64,000 bases of DNA from Colimorpha sp045222295. Lineage in GTDB: Bacteria; Bacteroidota; Bacteroidia; Bacteroidales; P3. Below the pieces are notes generated by a model that saw nothing but the letters and a program-made list of their open reading frames with translations, had not been told where the DNA came from and searched no databases. A program made the position numbers and the translations under genes. Positions 50,841-58,347 of this stretch are shown here, piece after piece. Position 1 is the stretch's first letter. Every line of letters begins with the position of its first letter. The DNA is taken from NCBI GenBank assembly GCA_045222295.1, contig JBGUXP010000008.1, positions 1-64,000 on the forward strand. The letters are read 5' to 3'.

Positions 50841-51341
50841 TTATTTGTTAAAAGGGAAAGTAAGCTTGGCAACCTTCTCGCGGCGTGTGATGCGCACCTG
50901 TACAGAGAACCCAAGAGCGCGGGCCAGTTCCTCGATGCGTTGTTCGGCATCGTCGCTCTCTAAGATGCTTTGTAGGTCCTCGAAGGTCAGTTGCTTCTTT
51001 GCCATGCGACTCAGGTCGTTATAGTCGCCTTGCTGGTCACGGCCTATGAACGAGGCTCTCACCCACACCGAGTCGGGTGTGGCCATGGCACGGCCAAGCT
51101 CAATAAACTTGCTTGCGCTGCACCAAATCATCTTGTCGTGGTCCATCCTCACCTGTCCGTTGACAGTCATGCCGTCCATTGTACCTGTGAAGGTCATCAC
51201 CGTGTAATCGTGGCTCTCTGCCGGCGAGGGGGTGGGCGAGGGGGTGGGATTCTTTAGGCTGCGACAACTGGCCAGCGTAAGCACCAGCAACATCAGTAGT
51301 GTTGTTCTTGCTATCTGTTTTCCCATGTTTTTTCTTGTCAT
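50841..51341 (-). CDS. DUF4292-like lipoprotein
   Basis: A 166-residue lipoprotein (lipobox LTLASC, Cys 26) with a Pro/Ser/Thr linker (PTPSPTPSP) and a small beta domain. MTFTGTMDGMTVNGQVRMDH, MIWCSASKFIELGRAMATPDSV and DRQGDY-like segments resemble the start of DUF4292 proteins, which are usually near 250 residues; this one is short. The ATG overlaps the TPR gene stop by one base (TAATG). DUF4292 proteins have a LolA-like fold, so this and the next gene may be related partners. Confidence 0.65.
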   Translation of the reverse strand: MTRKNMGKQIARTTLLMLLVLTLASCRSLKNPTPSPTPSPAESHDYTVMTFTGTMDGMTVNGQVRMDHDKMIWCSASKFIELGRAMATPDSVWVRASFIGRDQQGDYNDLSRMAKKQLTFEDLQSILESDDAEQRIEELARALGFSVQVRITRREKVAKLTFPFNK

Positions 51342-52990
51342 TAGTTGTCTTTGATGGCCTTGAGGTGATTCTGCAGCGTCTCGCTTTTGGGATTGAGTTT
51401 CACGGCTTTCTCCATGTAGGGCAATGCTTCGCGGTTGCGACCCAACAGGTGGAGGATCCAGGCGTAGGTATCCAAAAAGTTGGCGGTCTCGGGGGCCTTC
51501 TCGATGGTGCGGCGGCTCATGACCTCGGCCTTCTCAAGGTTGATGCCTTGTTCGGCGAGGTAGTAGGCGTAGTTGTTCAGTGTCTCAATGTCGTCGGGAT
51601 TCGTGGCCAGCCGTTTTTCAAACGTTGCCCAAGTTTTGTCGTAGTGTCCTGCACGGTAGTGGCACTCGGCCTCCAGCGCGTAGCACTGTGATTCCAGATA
51701 GCCTTTGGAGAAGCCCCATTTCATGGCATTGGACAAATGCGACAGGGCGTCGTCGTACTGTTTCTGATGGTAACAGTGCAATGCCAGCAGGTAGTGGGGC
51801 AGCGTGTGCACGGGGAAGAGTTCGGCGGCACGACGCGCATAACGCTCGGTTTGCGGGTCGTTTTCATCATTGCTTTCCAGGCTTAGTAGTAGCAGCTCCC
51901 ACACCTCATACATGCTACTGTCGTGTGTCAGCGCCAGTGCCAATTGCCGCGCCGCCTCCGGGTAGCGCTCCTGGTTGAAGAGCACGTTGCCATAGAAGGC
52001 GGCAAGTTCTGCACTGTCTTCGCAGGTCTCCATGATTTTGTCCATTAGGCGGAAGGTCACCGCCTTGCGCGTGTCGAAGAATTCCTCGTTGGTATAGAAA
52101 GCGCTTAGGATTTGTATCTTGCTTTTGCTGTTGAGCTCAGGGTTGTCGATAGCCCGCACCATCTCGCTGTCGGCTTCAGCATTCTTGCCCAAGGCCTTGT
52201 AGTATTCTGCCAGCTGGATGTGGATATAGGGGTCCTCGGGGTCGGCTGCGAGGATGCGGTCGTAGTAGGTCTTGGCCTTGGCGTAGTGCTTCTGTTGCAT
52301 GTGCGACTCCGCCAGAATGGCCTGGTAGCGTTTCTCCTGCGGCAGGGTCTCGGCCAGGGCTTCTATTTCTTTCAGTGCCTTGTCGCCTTTGCCGGCGGCG
52401 TTCCACAGTTTTTGTTTCTGTAGAGAGATAGGTTCGGTGATGCCAATCTTCCGCTCCACGCGGTTCAGTGTCTCGACGGCTTGGGGTAGGTTGCCTGCAG
52501 CAATATAGGCGTTGGAGAGTTCGTAGTAGTATTCCAGTGTTTCGGGATGCCCTTTGACGATGGCTTCCCAGTTTTCCGAGAGACCTTTGGTGTCGCCTTT
52601 CATCTGTTGGCATTGTGCCAGCGCCAGGCGATACCATACATTGTCTCCGTTCTTCGCCACCGCCCTCTGTGCACAGGCCTCGGCACTGTCGACCCATCCG
52701 CGCTTGGCCAGCATTTGGCTCATCTCATACCATGCTGCCGCACACTCGGGGTGTTTTTCTGTGGTGCGGGCATAGGCTGTCAGGGCTTCGCTGGTGCGAC
52801 CGCTTTCTTGGAGGGCCAGGGCGTCGATGAGCATCCCGTCGGCCTCCAACTCGCCTTCCGTCACCTCCTTGATAGGTGGCCGCTCATAGCGTCCGCGCTC
52901 TGCAACTGTGGCATTTTTGCCGCTTCCGCAGCCCACCAGAGCCATTACAGTTGCCACCAGAAGGACGATTCTATTTTTATTAATATACAT
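51341..52990 (-). CDS. TPR-repeat lipoprotein
   Basis: A 549-residue lipoprotein (lipobox ALVGC, Cys 21) made of about 12-14 tetratricopeptide repeats (examples: AAAWYEMSQMLAKRGWVDSA, PYIHIQLAEYYKALGKNAEA, IETLNNYAYYLAEQGINLEK). The last repeats (FLDTYAWILHLLGRNREALP) match the TPR proteins that precede DUF4292 genes in many Bacteroidetes. It likely scaffolds an envelope complex at the outer membrane. It is the first gene of a minus-strand cluster that runs to 47577; no convincing -7 element was found upstream. Confidence 0.82.
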   Translation of the reverse strand: MYINKNRIVLLVATVMALVGCGSGKNATVAERGRYERPPIKEVTEGELEADGMLIDALALQESGRTSEALTAYARTTEKHPECAAAWYEMSQMLAKRGWVDSAEACAQRAVAKNGDNVWYRLALAQCQQMKGDTKGLSENWEAIVKGHPETLEYYYELSNAYIAAGNLPQAVETLNRVERKIGITEPISLQKQKLWNAAGKGDKALKEIEALAETLPQEKRYQAILAESHMQQKHYAKAKTYYDRILAADPEDPYIHIQLAEYYKALGKNAEADSEMVRAIDNPELNSKSKIQILSAFYTNEEFFDTRKAVTFRLMDKIMETCEDSAELAAFYGNVLFNQERYPEAARQLALALTHDSSMYEVWELLLLSLESNDENDPQTERYARRAAELFPVHTLPHYLLALHCYHQKQYDDALSHLSNAMKWGFSKGYLESQCYALEAECHYRAGHYDKTWATFEKRLATNPDDIETLNNYAYYLAEQGINLEKAEVMSRRTIEKAPETANFLDTYAWILHLLGRNREALPYMEKAVKLNPKSETLQNHLKAIKDN

Positions 52991-53014
52991 TATTTATTAT
53001 TTTAACCTTTATGT

Positions 53015-53059
53015 CTCTAGAGTCCCTAAGGTTACTAAAGTCCCTAATGTCCCTAATCG
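53015..53059. repeat. 9-bp-period repeat upstream of the 918-residue protein gene
   Basis: CTCTAGAGT, CCCTAAGGT, TACTAAAGT, CCCTAATGT, CCCTAATCG. The reverse complement of this family is at 56231-56266, on the other side of the 918-residue gene. The 432 bp from 52991 to 53422 hold no gene, only this repeat, the next one, a promoter and a long leader. Confidence 0.7.
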
Positions 53060-53158
53060 AAAAATTAACTCAAAAAAATCCCATTTATTGTGTCTTGAAC
53101 CATAAAAAAACCGTAAAAATCCACCAGAGACCAACTAGCTGATAACCACTTATCAAGT

Positions 53159-53204
53159 CCTTACCAACTCCTACCCAACTCCTATCACGGTGGGAGTTGG
53201 TAGG
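53159..53204. repeat. 11-bp-period repeat with inverted ends
   Basis: CCTTACCAACTCC (53159-53171) is inverted against GGAGTTGGTAGG (53193-53204). The internal unit CCAACTCCTA(C/T) occurs twice with an 11-bp period. It shares the sequence and plan of 34283-34351. Confidence 0.7.
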
Positions 53205-53270
53205 GGGCTGGTTGGGCGATGGCAGGAAGTTAAAAATATAAAAATCGCTTGGCGTATGGAAAAAAAGTGC

Positions 53271-53278
53271 TATATTTG
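53271..53278 (+). promoter_or_regulatory. -7 promoter element of the 918-residue surface protein gene
   Basis: TATATTTG matches TAnnTTTG; TTGG at 53249-53252 is near the -33 position. The leader would be about 138 nt, unusually long for this window. Confidence 0.6.
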
Positions 53279-53422
53279 CATTGTAAAATATAATGTGGAA
53301 TAGTGTAGGATTTTGGTTTAATGTATTGTGCCTTAGGGAATTTATTTGAGAGGATGAGGTAGAAAAAATGAATTAGAAACGAAAAAAATATAAAAAAATT
53401 TATTCATCAAAAATCAAACAAA

Positions 53423-56179
53423 ATGAAAAAAGCTTTAGTGGTTTTAGGTTTTGCATTATGCGCCACCATGGCCTTTGCACAAACCAAGGTTGTCACCCGT
53501 GACAACAACATTGTAAAGGCCCAGAAGCCCGACCTCAACGCTCTCAAGGCTAGCAAGCAGGTCGACTACAAGGCCTCTATCTTCACCAAGGATGCCATTT
53601 TTGACACTGTGCACACCTTTGATTTCTCCAACATGACGGGTATCGACACTGCCGGTTATGTCCAGCAGAACGATGTTATCGTCTTTGGCACTCGCGATAG
53701 CGTCTTTGCCACGACCTACAACACCGTGCATGTCGACAACGAAACATGGTGCAAATGGAGACACTATGCCGATACTAACGACTTCGTGCATCGTGTCAAT
53801 AGTGAGTATCCTATCAGAGGCTACGATGGCTACGGCTGGCTCATGGAATACACCGAGGGCAGCTTTATGTTTTTCTGCTATGACTACGACCAGAGGGCCT
53901 CTGCCGGTGTTGTGAACACCTTCTTCACCCTTCCCGCGCAGACCCGCACTGCCTCCAACAAGGTAGTACATATCGCTCTTTCCCAGGTCTATCGTAAATA
54001 CTATGACCAGTGCTTCATCGACTATAAGATGCCTGACGGTAAGTGGCATACTCGTGAAATCAATGTCATTGGTGTCGACTGCGATGTCAACGGATTCGCC
54101 AGCCTCAATGTCCGCTATGTCATGCCTCTCAACTTGGCCAACCAAACCAACATTGAGTTGCGTGTCCGAACCTTCTCTCGCAAGCGTGGTAGCACCTATG
54201 GCTACTTCTGGCTCATCAACAGCATCTCTGTTTTGAGTGACAACCGTGCGCACTCTTGGGAGTTCAACACCTCCTGTGCCTTTGACGGCTTCTACGGCAT
54301 GATTCCTCAGGGAATGAACATCCCTCTGACCTATGGTACCCATGTCCGCAATACCAACCTTAGTCCCCTCACCAACGCCAAGATTACTATCACCAATGCC
54401 CCTGCCAACGGCACCTTTACCGAGGTTGCCTCCGGTACCCCTTGGACTGTCCCCACTGGCGATGTGGAAAGTGACTACCGCCTCTACATTAACGAGCGTG
54501 GCTTCTTGGTCAACACCTCTCACGACGATGACACCAACTATGGTTGGAACTCCTATTCTTTCTTCAACCGTTGTCCCAACTATGGTGTTCAGGGTGCCTA
54601 CAGCGGTAACTATCAAGGCCGTGGCTTGAACACTCAGACCCCTGGTCAGAACTTCTACAGAATCCTTGGCCAGTACGACAGCGTTGGCGGTGTTGTCAAG
54701 ACCTCAGTGGTGCGCGACTCCGTTCTCTACACTGTCTCCAGCAACCTGCAGTTCGACCCCGAGGATCCTCTCACCGAAGGTCGTGTTGACGGTTACCGTT
54801 GGGCTCGCGACAACGGTATTATTCCTTCCTATTCTGCTTTCAAGATTAGCTATAATGCTGATGGCCTTATCGATGCTGACGACGAAGAAGGCCATGCTTA
54901 TCAGCGCGGCTACCAGGTAATGGTTCGTTATATTACTGGTGACCAGATTCCCGATGGCTATGTCTTCAAGGGTGTTGAGTTTGTTCCCTCCACCGCCGAA
55001 AGTAATCCTAACGACATGGTGGGCGCCCCCATCTATCCTATCGTTTATTCGTCCAATGGTGGTGTTGAGTGGGAGGATGTCAACTGCGGTATCGACAACA
55101 TGGTCTTCACTGTTGACTCCAATGCTGTCAACAACCTGCCTGCGAGATATGCCCTGCCCTCCAGCCAGAACAACTACAGCGCCTTCAATGTCAAGTTCCT
55201 TGATGAGCCCCAGATTAAGAAGAATACCGCCTACTACTTTGGCTATGTCCTCAACGACAACGCCAGTTTCCGCGTGGCCGCTCAGCAGAATCGCTTCAGA
55301 GATGGCGATTCTATCAGATACTACAGCTCTACTCCTGAGACACAACCTTACAACCGTCAGAACTACCCCTTCTCCTACCTCGACATGCTTGTCTATGACA
55401 AAGCTTCTCAGGGTAACACCAATATCGAAAGTCCCTGGCTGACTGGCTGGTATATGGACAACTTCCCGATGATTCGCCCCATTATTGGTGCTCCTGATGA
55501 TGTGGAACGTGTTGCCGTCGCTGCTGTTTGCAACAACTTGAAGGATGCCAATGGCAATGACACCCTGGGTATTATCGTCGAGCATGGCGACCGCAATATT
55601 TGCGGTGATGTGGAAGAGAGTGCAAAGGGCTCTGTCCAGCTCTATTACATCGCTCCGTTCAGCAAAGTCGACCATACTGTTATCGACACCGTCTTCCTCG
55701 ATGGCGTTGCTCTGCCTGTCCGCTCGAGCGACTACACTCCCGGCGATAACGAGAACTGGGTGCTCTATGAGTATGACTACGATGTTGAAGACACCATTAA
55801 CGAGGGTAACATCATTCTCTATCGTAAGTATTACGCTCTGCGTTGCTGGGGTCTGGATGCCCGCGATGGTGGTCACGTCATCACTGCTTCCTTCCACTGG
55901 GAGCCCTACGACCTCTCTGGCATCGATCCCGTTGCTCCCGAAGTGCGCTTCGGCCTGGCCCCCAACCCCGCCACTTCCACTGTGAAGGTGAAAGTCGCCG
56001 GTGTCACCGGTATGGCCAACTGCAGCATCCTCGACATGAGCGGCCGCGTGGTCTACAACCGCGACATCAATACCGAGGCTGAGACGATTATCAACGTCAG
56101 CAACATCCCCGCTGGTGCCTACTTCGTCCGTATCACCAACAACACCTTCAGCAAGATTGAGAAACTCATCATCAAGTAA
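53423..56179 (+). CDS. T9SS-secreted surface protein, 918 residues
   Basis: A secreted protein with signal peptide (MKKALVVLGFALCATMAFAQ) and a type A T9SS sorting domain at the end (APNPATSTVKVKVAG, ILDMSGRVVYNRDI, GAYFVRITNN, EKLIIK). The 800 residues between are beta-rich and acidic, with many Tyr, Asn and Asp; no known catalytic or binding domain was recognised. Codons favour U- and C-ending forms (GTC, ACC, TAT), suggesting strong expression, which fits its own promoter, long leader and strong terminator. The sorting domain resembles that of the gene cut at the left edge. Possibly a major surface-layer-like or glycan-binding protein, but this is a guess. Confidence 0.82.
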   Translation: MKKALVVLGFALCATMAFAQTKVVTRDNNIVKAQKPDLNALKASKQVDYKASIFTKDAIFDTVHTFDFSNMTGIDTAGYVQQNDVIVFGTRDSVFATTYNTVHVDNETWCKWRHYADTNDFVHRVNSEYPIRGYDGYGWLMEYTEGSFMFFCYDYDQRASAGVVNTFFTLPAQTRTASNKVVHIALSQVYRKYYDQCFIDYKMPDGKWHTREINVIGVDCDVNGFASLNVRYVMPLNLANQTNIELRVRTFSRKRGSTYGYFWLINSISVLSDNRAHSWEFNTSCAFDGFYGMIPQGMNIPLTYGTHVRNTNLSPLTNAKITITNAPANGTFTEVASGTPWTVPTGDVESDYRLYINERGFLVNTSHDDDTNYGWNSYSFFNRCPNYGVQGAYSGNYQGRGLNTQTPGQNFYRILGQYDSVGGVVKTSVVRDSVLYTVSSNLQFDPEDPLTEGRVDGYRWARDNGIIPSYSAFKISYNADGLIDADDEEGHAYQRGYQVMVRYITGDQIPDGYVFKGVEFVPSTAESNPNDMVGAPIYPIVYSSNGGVEWEDVNCGIDNMVFTVDSNAVNNLPARYALPSSQNNYSAFNVKFLDEPQIKKNTAYYFGYVLNDNASFRVAAQQNRFRDGDSIRYYSSTPETQPYNRQNYPFSYLDMLVYDKASQGNTNIESPWLTGWYMDNFPMIRPIIGAPDDVERVAVAAVCNNLKDANGNDTLGIIVEHGDRNICGDVEESAKGSVQLYYIAPFSKVDHTVIDTVFLDGVALPVRSSDYTPGDNENWVLYEYDYDVEDTINEGNIILYRKYYALRCWGLDARDGGHVITASFHWEPYDLSGIDPVAPEVRFGLAPNPATSTVKVKVAGVTGMANCSILDMSGRVVYNRDINTEAETIINVSNIPAGAYFVRITNNTFSKIEKLIIK

Positions 56180-56197
56180 GGAGTTGATACAAAAAAA

Positions 56198-56230
56198 AGA
56201 GGGCATCCATTCGGATGCCCTCTTTTTTTG
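56198..56230. terminator. Bidirectional Rho-independent terminator
   Basis: AGAGGGCATCC (56198-56208), loop ATTC, GGATGCCCTCT (56213-56223), with A-run before and T-run after. It serves the 918-residue gene on plus and yicC on minus. Confidence 0.92.
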
Positions 56231-56266
56231 TTAAAGTCCTTAGAGTCTTTAGGGACTTTAGGGTCT
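56231..56266. repeat. 9-bp-period repeat after the 918-residue protein gene
   Basis: TTAAAGTCC, TTAGAGTCT, TTAGGGACT, TTAGGGTCT. On the minus strand the units read AG(A/T)CCCTAA, the same family as 53015-53059 in opposite orientation. It ends 1 bp before the yicC stop codon. Confidence 0.7.
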
Positions 56267-56267
56267 C

Positions 56268-57143
56268 TTATAGCACGTTTCCGAGCTGCTCTTTGATTTT
56301 CTCCAACTCATCTTTCATCTCTACAACAATCTTTTGGATGCCGGCATGGTTGGCTTTGGAACCGGTGGTATTGATTTCACGTCCCATCTCTTGTGCCACA
56401 AAGCCCAGTTTCTTTCCGCAAGAGGGTTCGTCGGCCATGGTCTGTCGGAAATAGTCGATGTGTTTTTGCAGACGCACTTTCTCTTCTGTGATGTCGAGTT
56501 TCTCGAGGTAGTAGATGAGCTCTTGCTCGAAGCGGTTTTCGTCGACATCCTTGATGGCGGCATCAGCCATGTAGCGTTTGATACGTTCTTTTGCAGTATC
56601 AATACGTTCGCTCTCGAGAGTAGGAATCTGGTTCAGCTTCTCTTCAATAAGGTCGACATGCTTGTGGAAGTCCACTTCGAGAACTGCTCCTTCGTGGCTG
56701 CGGAACTGGTCGCAGAGGTCGATGGCACGCTGCAGGTCGGCACTGACTACCGCCCAGTCGGCATCGCTAATCTCGCTGTCGGAGGCGCTGTTCCAGATGT
56801 CTCCCATGGGGAGGAGGCTGTTGAAGAGGGCAGGACGGTTCGCGTTATTGTCGACACCCAAGGTGTCGGCCATGTCGACGAGTGCCTGGTAGCGGGCGGC
56901 GAGGAGTTCTCGGTTGAAGGTGATGGCGGCATTGGCATTGTTCTCTTCGCTGAAGAGACATTCCACTTTGCCACGTTCGAGGCGTCCAAGCATGGCTCGG
57001 ATGTCGAGCTCGCGCGAGCGGTAGGCGGCAGGCACCTTGACGATGAGGTCAAGCTGCTTGCTGTTGAGGGTCTTGATTTCTATGTTCACTTTCTTGTCGC
57101 CAAGGGAAGACTGTACCTTGGCGTAGCCGGTCATTGATTTCAT
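56268..57143 (-). CDS. yicC: YicC family endoribonuclease
   Basis: A 291-residue protein. It starts MKSMTGYAK and ends with the family's conserved C-terminal block (GKKLGFVAQEMGREINTTGS, KANHAGIQ, VVEMKDELEKIKEQLGNV). The middle has LNSKQLDLIVKVPAAYRSRE. YicC of E. coli and YloC of Bacillus are RNA-cleaving hexamers linked to small-RNA turnover; in many genomes gmk follows, but not here. The length is normal. A hairpin-repeat cluster separates it from apbE. Confidence 0.92.
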   Translation of the reverse strand: MKSMTGYAKVQSSLGDKKVNIEIKTLNSKQLDLIVKVPAAYRSRELDIRAMLGRLERGKVECLFSEENNANAAITFNRELLAARYQALVDMADTLGVDNNANRPALFNSLLPMGDIWNSASDSEISDADWAVVSADLQRAIDLCDQFRSHEGAVLEVDFHKHVDLIEEKLNQIPTLESERIDTAKERIKRYMADAAIKDVDENRFEQELIYYLEKLDITEEKVRLQKHIDYFRQTMADEPSCGKKLGFVAQEMGREINTTGSKANHAGIQKIVVEMKDELEKIKEQLGNVL

Positions 57144-57170
57144 ATTGTTGTGTTTTTATTAAGAGGAAAT

Positions 57171-57304
57171 CCCTACGGGGTATTCCCTGTGAGTGGTTTG
57201 TCTCGTTTCTTACCCCCTACGGGGTATTCCGCTTGTTTAGCCCGTAGGGCTTTTCTTTTAGTAGCAACGTTTGCTGTTTTTTCGCTCTTACCCCGTGTTA
57301 GGGG
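57171..57304. repeat. Cluster of GC-rich palindromic repeats between yicC and apbE
   Basis: CCCTACGGGGTATTCC occurs twice (57171-57186, 57215-57230), followed by GCCCGTAGGGC (57240-57250) and CCCCGTGTTAGGGG (57291-57304). The last hairpin contains the apbE stop codon (57298-57300) and may serve as its 3' end. This is the same style of hairpin as at 11184-11259. Confidence 0.65.
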
Positions 57305-58347
57305 TTCTCGTTTAATATCATATTCTCAAAGCATGGGGTGGCGTAGGTGGTCAGGGTGCCACAGGAATCGTAGATGAAGTACACCGCTGCGGTGCCGAGA
57401 CCATCGGGATGGGCGGCGATGAAGGCTTTTGCACTGTCGAGCCCCATGACCATATAGGCTGTGGCCATGGCGTCGGCTAGCCAGCATTCGTCCTCGATGA
57501 CAGAGACACTGAGGAGTGAGTGTGTAACGGGGCGGCCGGTGGAGGGGTCGATGGTGTGGGAGTATTTCACGCCGTTTTTCTCATAGTATTTGCGGTAGCT
57601 GCCCGAGGTGACCACGGCGTGGTTGACGAGGGGGATGGCGGTCTCTACGACGGGGGCGCTCAGAGAATCGCCGGCGGGGCGCTCGATGCCCACTTTCCAG
57701 GGGCGCTTGTCGGCCTTGTGCCCACGGGCGATGACTTCGCCACCAATGTCAACGAGATAGCTTTCGACGCCTTGGGAGTCGAGGAATTGCGCCACAAGGT
57801 CGGAGGCGTAACCTTGGGCAATGGCATTGAAGTCTAGTTCTGTGTCGGGATATTGGCGGTAGAAGCGGTTGCTGTTGATTCCTATGTTGCCGCGTGCCGC
57901 CCTCAGCAGGGCGGCCAACATGGTGCTGTCGGGTTCCTGTCGTTGCTTGAAACTGAATCCCCATGTCTGCACGAGACGTCCTACACGGCAGTCGAAGGCA
58001 CCGTGGGTGTATTCACAGATGTCCAAGGATTTGTTCAGGAGGAAGTTGAGGATGGCGTCGAGGCTGTCGGTGAGGCCGGCGTTGACACGCCGTAGCAGTG
58101 AACTGTCAACCCACAGCGAGGCGCTTTGGTCAAAGGCGTCGAGGAGGGAGTCGATTTGTGGCTGGAAGTTGCGTTGCTGGGCATCGTAGTACTGGATGCT
58201 GTAGTAGGTGCCCTGAGCTTCTCCGTAAAGGCGCACGGGCTCGGGCTGTCGGCAACTGGTGGCAAGCAGCAGAACGGTTGTTGAGGCTACTAAAAAGCGT
58301 CCGGCACTGAGGTGCCGAACGCTTCTGTTTTTATTAGGATGATTCAT
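57298..58347 (-). CDS. apbE: FAD:protein FMN transferase (ApbE family) lipoprotein
   Basis: A 349-residue lipoprotein (lipobox LLATSC, Cys 32) that in the family attaches FMN to Thr residues of Rnf/Nqr subunits or other flavoproteins in the periplasm. Motifs: GTYYSIQYY near 47, CRVGRLVQTWGF, ELDFNAIAQGYASDLVAQFL, YLVDIGGEVIARG, and SHTIDPSTGRPVTH with AMATAYMVMG for Mg/FAD binding. Residues about 8-18, before the hydrophobic core of the signal peptide, are encoded by a palindromic repeat (58295-58324). Its ATG shares one base with the stop of the upstream T9SS gene. Confidence 0.92.
   Translation of the reverse strand: MNHPNKNRSVRHLSAGRFLVASTTVLLLATSCRQPEPVRLYGEAQGTYYSIQYYDAQQRNFQPQIDSLLDAFDQSASLWVDSSLLRRVNAGLTDSLDAILNFLLNKSLDICEYTHGAFDCRVGRLVQTWGFSFKQRQEPDSTMLAALLRAARGNIGINSNRFYRQYPDTELDFNAIAQGYASDLVAQFLDSQGVESYLVDIGGEVIARGHKADKRPWKVGIERPAGDSLSAPVVETAIPLVNHAVVTSGSYRKYYEKNGVKYSHTIDPSTGRPVTHSLLSVSVIEDECWLADAMATAYMVMGLDSAKAFIAAHPDGLGTAAVYFIYDSCGTLTTYATPCFENMILNENP
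58295..58324. repeat. 30-bp palindromic repeat inside the apbE signal-peptide region
   Basis: AAGCGTCCGGCAC (58295-58307) and GTGCCGAACGCTT (58312-58324) form a 13-bp stem with one mismatch and a 4-nt loop. It looks like an intergenic REP-type element but is read in frame as SVRHLSAGRFL at the start of ApbE. Confidence 0.65.
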
